NCBI RefSeq assembly: GCF_014850955.1
Contig: NZ_JACXSS010000001.1
Location: 3,720,001-3,784,000, forward strand
DNA: 64,000 nucleotides
Direction of reading: 5' to 3'
Source of the DNA: Methylomonas albis
GTDB taxonomy: Bacteria; Pseudomonadota; Gammaproteobacteria; Methylococcales; Methylomonadaceae
The translations under genes were made by a program, and so were the position numbers. Positions 9,111-17,644 of the stretch are shown here, in pieces. Positions within the stretch are counted from its first letter, which is position 1. Each line of letters opens with the position of its first letter. The notes below the pieces were generated by a model, which ran no database searches, had not been told where the DNA came from, and saw nothing but the letters and a program-made list of their open reading frames with translations.

Positions 9111-9767
9111 TTAGGCCTTCATCACTTTATATATATGATGCGCGCCGGCATGATTAACGGTGCTTTCTTCCACGGTAACCGAAAAACCGAAATCCGGGCC
9201 GATGTTTTTCGGATCGTGCTCCTCGCCGACAAATTCCGAATAGGGAATATAAATCCGCGTGTGCTCGGTAATGTAGTCTTTAACTTGATGGAAAAACCGT
9301 TTCAATATATCGCGCCCGCCGTCTTCGTTCAGCCCGAAGGTACCGTCGGACGGGTAATAATTGAAATTAAAAACAATCAGGTCGAATAGCGCGTGCGGCA
9401 CATCGGCAAATAAATCGCTGTGCAGAAAATCAATAGGCGCCAATTCAGGATTCAGGTGCGTATTTTCCAAGGTGCAATGCACCGCGTCCTGATTAAAGTC
9501 CACACCCATCACGCTTTCACAGCCTATCTTTTTTAACAAAAACGCGAAATAGCCGCTGCCGCACCCCATGTCCAAAGCCATTTCAGCGGGCGGCTGTTGC
9601 AGAATGAAATTTCCGAAAAAAGAGCTGGTCAGTCCAAAGTCGGACGGAAACACATTTTTGGCAATTTTCAAGTTTATGCCATCCAATTCCGTCATATAAG
9701 GTTGTTTATCCAAATAGTGGGCCAATTCCTGCTTGCGAGCATCGATGCTCATATCCGGCTGTTTCAT
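9111..9767 (-). CDS. SAM-dependent class I methyltransferase, substrate unknown
   Basis: A 218-residue Rossmann-type methyltransferase. The SAM-binding motif I is ALDMGCGSGYFAFLLKK (near residues 84-100), followed by the acidic GVDFNQDAV loop and the motif IV segment FDLIVFNFNYYPSDG. The last resembles the NPPY-type active-site loop of HemK/PrmB/RsmC-like enzymes that methylate amide or base nitrogen atoms, but here it reads FNFNYY, so the substrate cannot be assigned. It is a stand-alone gene with nothing functionally linked nearby. Start ATG 9767 is the first in frame; no strong ribosome-binding site was seen. Confidence 0.8.
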   Translation of the reverse strand: MKQPDMSIDARKQELAHYLDKQPYMTELDGINLKIAKNVFPSDFGLTSSFFGNFILQQPPAEMALDMGCGSGYFAFLLKKIGCESVMGVDFNQDAVHCTLENTHLNPELAPIDFLHSDLFADVPHALFDLIVFNFNYYPSDGTFGLNEDGGRDILKRFFHQVKDYITEHTRIYIPYSEFVGEEHDPKNIGPDFGFSVTVEESTVNHAGAHHIYKVMKA

Positions 9768-9981
9768 AATTTACGATGTTGAGTTGCGCCATGCTTTTGG
9801 ACGCCTTTGTTTTAGGAGCCTGCCGTGAACGGCTGGCCAGTTCATGCTTGAATCGTACAGCAAACAACCGCTAGCAACCAAGCCCTATGCAGTTATCGCT
9901 AACCCTGCGGCGGCGGCAACTTCGGCCAACTGACTGCCTTTGACCCCGCCACTCGGTCGGAATGTGAGACAGCAACGGGCA

Positions 9982-10006
9982 ATTTGCCCGACTTTTTCGG
10001 GCAAAT
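9982..10006 (+). repeat. 10-bp perfect hairpin in the leader region of the cupin gene
   Basis: ATTTGCCCGA (9982-9991) pairs perfectly with TCGGGCAAAT (9997-10006) around a 5-base loop. The left arm can alternatively pair with GGGCA just upstream (9978-9982), so two mutually exclusive folds are possible. It lies about 120 bases before the cupin start. The rest of 9768-10124 (357 bases between the methyltransferase and the cupin) shows nothing else I can name. Confidence 0.45.
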
Positions 10007-10124
10007 ATCAGCTTACTCAGACCCAGGACTCACTTAAGCTGCAACAGTCCGCGATATTGACAGCCCAAGCATCAGCGTGTGTATCAGTCGCACACCCAGC
10101 CACTATCAAGCAGAGAGCATCGCC

Positions 10125-10568
10125 ATGAACACATATCTTTTCGACGACCGCCGTATCGATTGGCAAACCCTGGAGGGATTCGAGCATTTACGGTATTTCA
10201 TTCTGAACATCGACGCCAACTCAAACATTATCGACGTCTTGTTCAAATTCGCCGCCGGCCAACAAATCGTGCTGCACCGACACAAAGCCCCAAACCATAT
10301 TTTCGTCATTCAAGGCGAACACAGAATCTATCAGGCCGACGGCGCATTGAAGGAAATCAGGCCGGTCGGCAGCTATACCCTCAGCCCGGCCAGCGACGTA
10401 CCTCACCGGGAAGGCGGTGGCGACATCGACGTCATACTGTTGTTCAGCATCCGCGGCGGCACCGACGGGCTGTACGACATCCTAGACGACAACACCAAAG
10501 TTATCTGCAGCCTGGCAATGTCCGACTTCGTGGCATTGCATCAAGCACAGTCCGGACAAATAGGATAA
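10125..10568 (+). CDS. Cupin-domain protein
   Basis: A 147-residue single-domain cupin. The metal-binding motif 1 is visible around residues 45-65 as GQQIVLHRHKAPNHIFVIQGEH (two His in LHRH, then the conserved GE), followed by PVGSYTLSPASDVPHREGG, which carries the motif 2 His. It resembles ChrR-like or dioxygenase-like small cupins; no substrate can be assigned. ATG 10125 was chosen over an upstream start because the domain begins at once (MNTYLFDDRRIDWQTL) and AGAGAG precedes it. It stands alone, convergent with the diguanylate cyclase gene. Confidence 0.75.
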   Translation: MNTYLFDDRRIDWQTLEGFEHLRYFILNIDANSNIIDVLFKFAAGQQIVLHRHKAPNHIFVIQGEHRIYQADGALKEIRPVGSYTLSPASDVPHREGGGDIDVILLFSIRGGTDGLYDILDDNTKVICSLAMSDFVALHQAQSGQIG

Positions 10569-10911
10569 AAATCGCACGATGCTCGTAATACCGAATTGGT
10601 GCGATTGCGGCAGCCCTTTTCACCCGATTGCTGGGTAATTGGCCTGGTGCCGGCCATTTTCTGCCAATGGAGACACTGTCTGGAATAGCTGGTTTATGAC
10701 AGAAACCGCTCATTCATAACAAGGGGGAACCGGGCCTCATAATGGGCTCGTGATTTGGAATATGTATTATCCATTCACCAGGATGTGCTGCCCTGCTGTT
10801 GGCGACATCTGACTAATCAACGCCGTGACCTTGGTGTTACCGCAGACCTCGTAATAGACTTCAACACAGAATCAGGAAAAATTGCACGTCAACACCCATA
10901 ATATGCCCAGT
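10569..10911. other. Intergenic region between cupin and diguanylate cyclase genes
   Basis: 343 bases without a supportable gene. AATCGCAC (from 10570) and GTGCGATT (ending near 10607) form an 8-bp inverted repeat with a spacer of about 20 bases, just after the cupin stop; together with a short GGCC-GGCC hairpin near 10640 this may end transcription of the cupin gene, but there is no T-run. Nothing else is recognised. Confidence 0.4.
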
Positions 10912-13785
10912 CTACAGATAAGGAAAAAATTCTCTATCCTCTTTCAGCATGTGCTTGGCAATTAAATCATGAGCTAAATATTGGAACAGTTCGCCAACAG
11001 TGATGCTATCAGTCCGAAAGCCATTAGTCAGTTCGATTGCCCGTTCCACAAGCTTCCGATGGATAACGCTATGTTCCAATGCGCCGGGAAAGCCAATCTC
11101 CGCGAAAATAGCTTCCTCGCATTGAAAATGTTGGACTATATCGTCTATCACCGACTCGATCACCTTTAGCACCTGATCCGACGGACATCCTGCGAGTATA
11201 GACGCGAGAAAGTCATTGACCTGTCGAAACAGCGCTCGGTGCTGATCGTCAATCAACGGATGACCGCATTCGTAAACCGTATGCCAGGAAAGCTTGACGA
11301 AATCCGCCAAGACATTTTCGCCCCCTCCCCTCGGCGTTACGGCCGCCATTCGGACTTGATTACGGCCGCTATTCTTGGCGACGTAAAGTGCTTCGTCGGC
11401 TTGTTTCAGTAGCGTTTCGAGGTTAATGGACTCATCAAGTAGCGTAGCGACGCCAATCGAGAGGGTGATGTGTAGCGGCACGCCTGCTTCGGTCTGCATT
11501 TCGGTACCTGCGACTGCCAGCCGCAACCGTTCAGCGGCTTCCCATGCCTCATCTGCGTTGGTTTCCGGCAGTATCGCGGCAAACTCCTCGCCACCCAAAC
11601 GGCCGACGATATCCACATCGCGCAAAGTCTGCCTCATCGTTTCGGCCAGTTTTTGCAGCACCATATCGCCGCTCTTATGGCCATGGGTGTCGTTGACGGC
11701 CTTGAAATGATCGATGTCGAACATGAACAGGGATAAGGCTTTGCGGTAACGTAGTGCGCGAGCTAATTCGGTTTCCGCCAGTTCCATGAAATATCTCCGG
11801 TTGTTGAGTTCGGTGAGGAAGTCGGTGTGCGCCTGGCGCTCAAGCTCCTCGCTGGCCTGATAGTGCTCGATGGCGATGCTGGCAAGATTGGCGGCGTAGC
11901 CGATCAGTTCCAGTGCCGCATCATCGGGCAAGCGCGGTTGACGATGGTAGATCGCAAACGTGCCGAGCAACCGGCCTTTCGACGACAGAATAGGTTCCGA
12001 CCAGCACGATGCCAACTCCGCGCGGGCCGCAATAGCCTTAAAATTCGCCCAGTAGGGATGACTCTGGATGTCGGCGACCACGACCCGTCGCATCGTGAAG
12101 GCTGCGGTGCCGCAGGAACCGATGCCGCCGCCTATTTCAAGGCCGTCGACGGCTTGATTATAGAATGCCGGCAGGCTGGGCGCCGCGCCAACCCTCAGGT
12201 GTCGACCGTCTCTATCAAGCAACAGAATGGAGCAGATCATCCCATCGCCTTCCGCTTCCACGCTACGAACAATGGCATTCAAAATCTGCTGCAGCGTCGA
12301 ACCTGTGGCAATCATCTCCAATGTGGCATTGCGCGCGCGGTCCCGTTGATCGGCGAGCCAGCGATCACTGATGTCGCTGAAATTGACCAGCCGGTGACTG
12401 CCGACCCAAGACACGGAAATGATGATATGACGAACCGAGCCGTTCTTACAGACGACAGGGACTTCAAGCGCCGGCGGTTTGGCACCGACATCCCTGGCGA
12501 TAGCCACTTTGCGCGCCCATTCGCCGACGACCTCATTGCGAAAAGTCTCGTTCGGATAGGCCAGCCGATACCAGTCTTGGATAGTAGGGATGTCTTCCAG
12601 GGTGTAGCCAAACAGCTCGGTGAATTTCTCGTTAATGTACTCTACCTTGCCGTCGAGATCCGACCAGCCAATGCCGACCGGCGAGGAATCCAAAATGGCC
12701 TGCAATTGTGCCTGGTTGTCGCGCAAGGCTTCTTCCATGACCTTCCGGTCGGTAATATCGTAAAACCAGCCCAGAGTCGCCGGTTTGTCCCGAAATTCAA
12801 CCGGAAAATAGGAGGCCAGTGCCCATTTGCTCCTAACCTCCTCTCCGAGCAAATGAAGTTCAATCAACTTGTTGATAACCTGCCCGCCTTGCCGGAGCTG
12901 TTCCATCACGTCCGCATACGCTTCCGGATGAGCGTAATATTGGCTCGGGACGATACCGATAATCTCCTCCGGGCTTGAGTCGATCAATGCGATATAGCTG
13001 TTATTGGCAAATACCACTTGGTTATCGGCGACATCAACAATGCGTGTCGCAATAGGACTGCTTTCCAACATCTGGCGCAACCACGATTCGTTTTCTTTCG
13101 CCTTCAATCGCAAATGAAAGTTCTCCTGCAGCTGGATACCCATTTGCCGGGCACTAGCCAGCAGGAAGAAAAGAAACAGCATAATCATTGCGCTCATGCC
13201 GAGGGAGACCGTGTCGGCTTCGGTGACAAGAAAGACGACGTTCGGTAACAGAACCGAAAGCAAAAAGCCAACGGCCGAGATACTATCGGTGGCGAGCGTC
13301 GTGGCAGCCCCTGCACACAGGCCAGCCAGCACGAATGAGACATAGACTTTATGGCCGGGGTCGCCGGAGGGCGCGAGTAATACACCAGCAATACCCCAAA
13401 CAATGCCGGTGGCAATAGCACCAATGCGGAACCAGCGCAGCCAACGGTGCGTGTCGGCCTGATTGGCTGAGCAAGCATATCTATTCCAAGCGGCATATAG
13501 AATAGCCCGTCCAAGCAAAAACGCGGCAAATACGGCTGACCAGGCAAACAGCCGATCGGGAGCAATCACCGAATATTGGACACAGACTAGGATCACAGCG
13601 AGCAAGGCACTGATAACGAGGGAAACGGGCAGATTGGCATACAGAAGGCGCACCTGCTCGGAAAGCAGCGTATCGATTTGCTGAATTACCGGTCGAGGTT
13701 GTAGCCCTAAGCCGAAGCGTACCATCAAGAAATCTAGCCATCCGCCCGGTCCATTCATCTGGCCGTTTCCATTTTGCTCATTCAT
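10912..13785 (-). CDS. Membrane diguanylate cyclase: 6-TM sensor, PAS-PAS-GAF-GGDEF-haemerythrin
   Basis: A 957-residue inner-membrane protein predicted to make cyclic di-GMP. In order: about six membrane helices (residues 50-215), a PAS domain (about 235-350), a second PAS (about 355-475), a GAF domain (about 485-645), GGDEF (about 655-815) and a C-terminal haemerythrin domain (about 830-957). The active-site motif is GGEEF (731-735), and the inhibitory site RDVD lies at the proper five residues before it, so an active, product-inhibited enzyme is likely. The haemerythrin part keeps all expected iron ligands: QH in IDDQH, HFQCEE, EHSVIH, and HMLKED. This suggests sensing of oxygen, iron or NO (inference). 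ATG 13785 has AAGG upstream; a GTG nine bases earlier is the alternative. Confidence 0.92.
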   Translation of the reverse strand: MNEQNGNGQMNGPGGWLDFLMVRFGLGLQPRPVIQQIDTLLSEQVRLLYANLPVSLVISALLAVILVCVQYSVIAPDRLFAWSAVFAAFLLGRAILYAAWNRYACSANQADTHRWLRWFRIGAIATGIVWGIAGVLLAPSGDPGHKVYVSFVLAGLCAGAATTLATDSISAVGFLLSVLLPNVVFLVTEADTVSLGMSAMIMLFLFFLLASARQMGIQLQENFHLRLKAKENESWLRQMLESSPIATRIVDVADNQVVFANNSYIALIDSSPEEIIGIVPSQYYAHPEAYADVMEQLRQGGQVINKLIELHLLGEEVRSKWALASYFPVEFRDKPATLGWFYDITDRKVMEEALRDNQAQLQAILDSSPVGIGWSDLDGKVEYINEKFTELFGYTLEDIPTIQDWYRLAYPNETFRNEVVGEWARKVAIARDVGAKPPALEVPVVCKNGSVRHIIISVSWVGSHRLVNFSDISDRWLADQRDRARNATLEMIATGSTLQQILNAIVRSVEAEGDGMICSILLLDRDGRHLRVGAAPSLPAFYNQAVDGLEIGGGIGSCGTAAFTMRRVVVADIQSHPYWANFKAIAARAELASCWSEPILSSKGRLLGTFAIYHRQPRLPDDAALELIGYAANLASIAIEHYQASEELERQAHTDFLTELNNRRYFMELAETELARALRYRKALSLFMFDIDHFKAVNDTHGHKSGDMVLQKLAETMRQTLRDVDIVGRLGGEEFAAILPETNADEAWEAAERLRLAVAGTEMQTEAGVPLHITLSIGVATLLDESINLETLLKQADEALYVAKNSGRNQVRMAAVTPRGGGENVLADFVKLSWHTVYECGHPLIDDQHRALFRQVNDFLASILAGCPSDQVLKVIESVIDDIVQHFQCEEAIFAEIGFPGALEHSVIHRKLVERAIELTNGFRTDSITVGELFQYLAHDLIAKHMLKEDREFFPYL

Positions 13786-14808
13786 AGTGTTCACTACCTT
13801 CGTTGAAACGGCCTACACATTAGTACGAGAATGTTGCGGCACTTTAGGATTTCTATCGGTTCTCAATTGTTGCTAATAACAAATCAGATAGATTTTCCGT
13901 CTCTAATCCCGCCCCAGCGTTGGGGATTGTCTTATAGCTTCGACTACTACGCTCAAATACCTGTCTATTACAGATTTTAGATGAATATGGTGGGTTAATC
14001 TCGGAAAGCGACTTCTAGTTTAAGTAGCGAGTGATTAGAAAAGTCCACACCACTTTGTGATAGCGTAATCGGTGGAATGTTGGCGTCGAAATATGCGAGC
14101 ACGCAAGCTAATCACATATTTTGGATGACAGCTTATTTACCCTTCTCTGGCGTTGTAAATTAATTCATATTAGCAGCTTAGGATTGTAACTCGCCATTTT
14201 TGACCAATTGCCAAGATGTTACCCCACAACGCACGCCACCATAAGCCAGGCAATCATTCCCTACAAAAAGTTAACGCGCACACTATGCTGACTAACGATT
14301 ATCGGCTATAGTTTGGCAGAACCGGCAAGGCTGTCGCCAGACCCTATCGGCGGACAATAAAAGCTAGATCCTTAAATGACGAATCATCTGCTGCGTGGCT
14401 AGAAGTGGCCAGACCCGCAGGCGCTTTGGATACGCCAATTTGAGCCTTCCAATAGTGCGTATCCAAGACTGGGGGCAAACTGCTGCAAGCTAGAGCCGAC
14501 GTAACTTACAGAGCATCGGTTTTTACGGAAGGCAGGCTACGTGGCAATGAATGCCTGATACGCGCACTTTGATAGTCAAAATAACAGTTTGAAGTATAAA
14601 AACATGCCAAAGGAAGGCAGTTCAGCAACGATCTGGTCATCAATTGCGCGCCGTGATTCTGCTGATAATCCATCTAGCCGTAGATTGCCCCGCTCCCAGA
14701 GGGAAAGGACGGCTCGCTTAAACCGTGACTATTCCTTGAACATCTTTGAACACAAGCAAAAATGCCAAGAAGTCGATTCTACCCATTTAAATTCCCGAGG
14801 GCTGCGAT
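13786..14808. other. 1-kb region without a convincing gene
   Basis: Between the diguanylate cyclase and the small ORF at 14809. A short hairpin CCCCA-GCGT-TGGGG lies at 13912-13925, and a 10-bp inverted repeat at 14426-14466. One open frame of 75 codons (14589-14816) has no domain-like composition. Base composition looks more A+T-rich than the flanking genes. It may hold decayed sequence or an unrecognised RNA; I cannot support either. Confidence 0.4.
14426..14466. repeat. Perfect 10-bp inverted repeat with 21-base spacer
   Basis: TTGGATACGC (14426-14435) and GCGTATCCAA (14457-14466) are exact reverse complements. Spacing is about two helical turns, which would fit a dimeric regulator site or the remains of a mobile-element end. 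No gene start lies within 300 bases downstream except the small ORF at 14809. Confidence 0.4.
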
Positions 14809-15042
14809 ATGTCTGACTCTGATTTTCTCCCTTCCGGAGATGAAGAACTTCTCGCCTGGCTTGATAATTTTATCGCCCGTGCCAAACCGGAACATGGCGT
14901 GACTGAAGCCGATTTGCTAGAACTCAAAACAGATAGAAACGAGCTTTATGCAAAGATTATCGCCGCCAAACATGCCGAAAGCGTCGCCCAACAAACCCTA
15001 TCCGAACTAATGCTAATGGATTGGGGCAAGCTTCGGCATTGA
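14809..15042 (+). CDS. Small hypothetical protein, possibly a truncated remnant
   Basis: 77 residues beginning MSDSDFLPSGDEELLAWLDN, followed by a helical segment (TEADLLELKTDRNELYAKIIAAKHAESVA). GAGGG lies at a good distance before ATG 14809. The start resembles the N-terminus of a group of longer hypothetical proteins that open with a LP-x-x-D-x-E-LLAWLxNF pattern; those usually run on well past this length, so this copy may be cut short after residue 65, where the composition changes. This resemblance is from memory, not a search. Function unknown. Confidence 0.45.
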   Translation: MSDSDFLPSGDEELLAWLDNFIARAKPEHGVTEADLLELKTDRNELYAKIIAAKHAESVAQQTLSELMLMDWGKLRH

Positions 15043-15167
15043 TGGACCTGAAGTTTGACGTGCGCCGGTAAGTAACTAGATGGCTAAAAGCAGGCGGACT
15101 ATCGTGGCGGTATTTAAACCCGCTCGATACTCGCCTGCACAACTAGCGGGAATCCGCTCAGGCCGGG

Positions 15168-16262
15168 TTACGACGCCAATAGCATATTATCCAAGGTCTT
15201 TTTCGCCAGCAGCGCCTGCTCAGCAGGCACGGAAACTTGGTTAACCACATGCCCGGCCGCCAGGTTTTCCAACACCCAGGCCAAATGTTGCGGGTCGGTG
15301 CGGAACATAGTCGAGCACATGCTTAAAGTTGGCGCCATGAAATGCACGCTTTTACCCTGGGCTTTACATTCCTGGTTCAAGCGATTGACCAGATTCAATT
15401 CGGTCGCCACCAACCAACGGGTATTGGCTTCGGCTTCACGGACGATTTTTAAAATCATTTCAGTGGAACCGATGTAATCGGATTTTTCACAGACTTCAAA
15501 ACAGGCTTCGGGATGGGAAATGACAATGGTTTCCGGGTATTTTTCCTTAAAATTATCGATCTGTTCGGGCTGGAAGGCCTGATGCACGGAACAATAACCC
15601 TTCCACAGAATAATCTTGGCATCGCGGATTTGCTGTTCGGTCAAGCCGCCCTGCGGCTTGTTGAAATCCCAGGTCACCATCTGTTCCAGCGGGATACCCA
15701 TCCGGTAACCGGTGTTGCGGCCCAAATGCTGATCGGGGAAAAACAATACTTTTTCGCGTTTCGCAAAACTCCAGTTCAGAATTTTTTCGGCATTAGACGA
15801 GGTACAAACGATGCCCTCATGCTGGCCGCAAAACGCTTTTAAATCGGCGGCGGAGTTGATGTAAGTCACCGGTGTCACGGCGTTTTCCACATCAATAATT
15901 TTCGCCAACTCGTCCCAACATTGTTGGACTTTGACCTTATTGGCCATGTCGGCCATCGAACAACCGGCGGCCATGTCCGGTAGAATCGCGATCTGTTCCG
16001 GCCGCGACAGAATATCCGCCACCTCGGCCATAAAATGCACGCCGCAAAATACGATGTATTCAGCCTCGGATTGCGCAGCCTCGCGAGATAACTTCAATGA
16101 ATCGCCATAAATATCGGCATGTTTGAACACTTCGTCGCGTTGGTAATGATGACCAAGCACGATACAGCGTTTGCCTAGTTTGGCTTTCGCGGCAGCAATG
16201 CGGGCATCGCATTCCGCGTCATCAAGCAAAGCGTAATCATGTATGGGTAAGGCTGCAGTCAT
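15168..16262 (-). CDS. nadA: Quinolinate synthase NadA
   Basis: [4Fe-4S] enzyme that condenses iminoaspartate with dihydroxyacetone phosphate to quinolinate in de novo NAD synthesis. The 364 residues carry VLGHHYQRDEVFKHADIYGDS, FCGVHFMAEVA, the LPDMAAGCSMADM segment, YINSAADLKAFC, CTSSNAEKI, FFPDQHLGRNTG, and the C-terminal SHPEACFEVC and APTLSMCSTM; Cys residues available for the cluster are present in the first, middle and last of these. ATG 16262 is preceded by CCAGGTT. No nadB or nadC is adjacent, so the pathway genes are scattered. Confidence 0.95.
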   Translation of the reverse strand: MTAALPIHDYALLDDAECDARIAAAKAKLGKRCIVLGHHYQRDEVFKHADIYGDSLKLSREAAQSEAEYIVFCGVHFMAEVADILSRPEQIAILPDMAAGCSMADMANKVKVQQCWDELAKIIDVENAVTPVTYINSAADLKAFCGQHEGIVCTSSNAEKILNWSFAKREKVLFFPDQHLGRNTGYRMGIPLEQMVTWDFNKPQGGLTEQQIRDAKIILWKGYCSVHQAFQPEQIDNFKEKYPETIVISHPEACFEVCEKSDYIGSTEMILKIVREAEANTRWLVATELNLVNRLNQECKAQGKSVHFMAPTLSMCSTMFRTDPQHLAWVLENLAAGHVVNQVSVPAEQALLAKKTLDNMLLAS

Positions 16263-16341
16263 TTTTTAACCTGGGAACAAAAATAAAGAATTGTAAAGCT
16301 TTGGGCGGTTTTTTTAAAAATCGGTTCCATAGCCTATCGGT

Positions 16342-16731
16342 TTACCAGGCATATTGCAGCAAAGTGATGCCGATCCAACCGAAGCCCAGCGTGGTCACCA
16401 CAAAGCTCAAAGCCGAATAGATTCGCCATATCGGCTTGGACCAAAAATCCGGATCGAATGCCGCCACCACAAACACGCCGGGATTGGTCAGACCGCCTAT
16501 CACGACCAACCAACAAGCGGCGACCGGCAACGGCACTTTTGTGCCGTAAAAGCCCAAGCAAAACAGCGCCATCAACGCAAAGTCCACATGCGCCCGAATC
16601 AGGGTTTTGTAGTCTTTCAAAAACTCGCCGTCGATGCCTTTTATCGGAAACCATTTGGCAAAAGTCATCAGCCATGCGGACAGTAAAATGGCAAAGATCA
16701 TTAATACTGCGCCGATCAATAATATTTCCAT
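16342..16731 (-). CDS. Conserved four-helix membrane protein, unknown function
   Basis: 129 residues with four likely membrane helices: MEILLIGAVLMIFAILLSAW at the start, VDFALMALFCLGFYG, VAACWLVVIGGLTNPGVFVV, and FVVTTLGFGWIGITLLQ at the end. A conserved-looking acidic/basic loop (KWFPIKGIDGEFLKDYKTLIRAHVD) separates helices 1 and 2. I do not recognise the family and cannot assign a role. It lies upstream of nadA in the same direction, with 79 bases between, and downstream of the lipoprotein gene. Confidence 0.7.
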   Translation of the reverse strand: MEILLIGAVLMIFAILLSAWLMTFAKWFPIKGIDGEFLKDYKTLIRAHVDFALMALFCLGFYGTKVPLPVAACWLVVIGGLTNPGVFVVAAFDPDFWSKPIWRIYSALSFVVTTLGFGWIGITLLQYAW

Positions 16732-16814
16732 GTTTTTTAGTTTGTAATTGTAAAGATTAGGCTGGAATCCGGATCAATTTAGGCGGACTCAAGCCGGAGA
16801 AGCTGGAGCTAATT

Positions 16815-17369
16815 TTAATATAGAGCGTGTTGAAGCAAACTCATCGCGCTGGCGCCACTTTGATTTTGCACATATTGCAAGACCACCGGTACAAATTGGC
16901 TGACTATGGAAGGATTCATACCCAATGATTGAAACGATCCGGCTAAATTCGCCAAACTGCCGAACTGGCCGCCCATTAATCCGCCGGCAGCACCCAGTAA
17001 AGATTGCGAACCGGCTGCCGAAGCTTGTTGCGGCACAGAGGATAAATAGCGGTCCATGCCGGGTACACTAGAGCTCAATTGCGAAAAATCGCCGGGATTC
17101 ATCCGTTGCTGCGCCACGGAAAAAATTGAGCCCACGCCGCCCAGCGCTTGCTGAGGGCTAATGCCCAACTGCCCCACTAATATATTTATCAACCCAAGTT
17201 CGTCAGCTTGACCCAGCGCGCCGGCAACAGGACGGGCAGCGCCGGCACTGTAGCCGGGTTGCGGCGAACCCAAGGCAAAAGTCTGATCTGAAAACTGTTG
17301 TTGAACCGGTGCACACGCACTGATGATGGCAATAGCGCTAAGCGCTGTCAAACCGTGTAAATACTTCAT
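16815..17369 (-). CDS. DUF2780-type lipoprotein
   Basis: 184 residues with a lipoprotein signal peptide: MKYLHGLTALSAIAIISAC, the Cys being residue 19. The mature part has the DUF2780 (VcgC/VcgE-like) pattern: a short helical motif NILVGQLGISPQQALGGVGSIFSVAQQRM followed by Ala/Gly/Ser-rich helices and a C-terminal VPVVLQYVQNQSG segment. Function of the family is unknown. AGGAG precedes ATG 17369. It is divergent from the ZIP transporter with about 275 bases between the starts. Confidence 0.75.
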   Translation of the reverse strand: MKYLHGLTALSAIAIISACAPVQQQFSDQTFALGSPQPGYSAGAARPVAGALGQADELGLINILVGQLGISPQQALGGVGSIFSVAQQRMNPGDFSQLSSSVPGMDRYLSSVPQQASAAGSQSLLGAAGGLMGGQFGSLANLAGSFQSLGMNPSIVSQFVPVVLQYVQNQSGASAMSLLQHALY

Positions 17370-17603
17370 TCTGTCGAACTCCTAAAAAAACCCCAAACAC
17401 CGGATCGAGCCACATCATGGCTGCCGAAACCGGCACTGTAAATCGAAACCGGCCATGGATACAAGCCGAGACCCTTTTATAAATCCAACACGCCAGATGT
17501 GATCGGCACCGTGTTATCCATCCAAAAATTAGGATTCTCAGGCATTGACGGATACCCTCTCCAAAACATTGTGGGTAAACATCGGCTATTCGGACGAATT
17601 CAG

Positions 17604-17609
17604 TATAAT
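17604..17609 (+). promoter_or_regulatory. Candidate -10 box for the ZIP transporter gene
   Basis: A perfect TATAAT lies 35 bases before the ATG at 17645. No good -35 hexamer is found 16-18 bases upstream, so this may be a weak or activator-dependent promoter. Confidence 0.4.
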
Positions 17610-17644
17610 CCCAGCTTTAGCCACAAGAATAATCAGGTAAAAAT

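Noticed and set aside
14589-14816. 75-codon open frame on the plus strand
   Set aside because: Ser/Arg-rich composition, no domain-like pattern, no ribosome-binding site and overlap with the better ORF at 14809.
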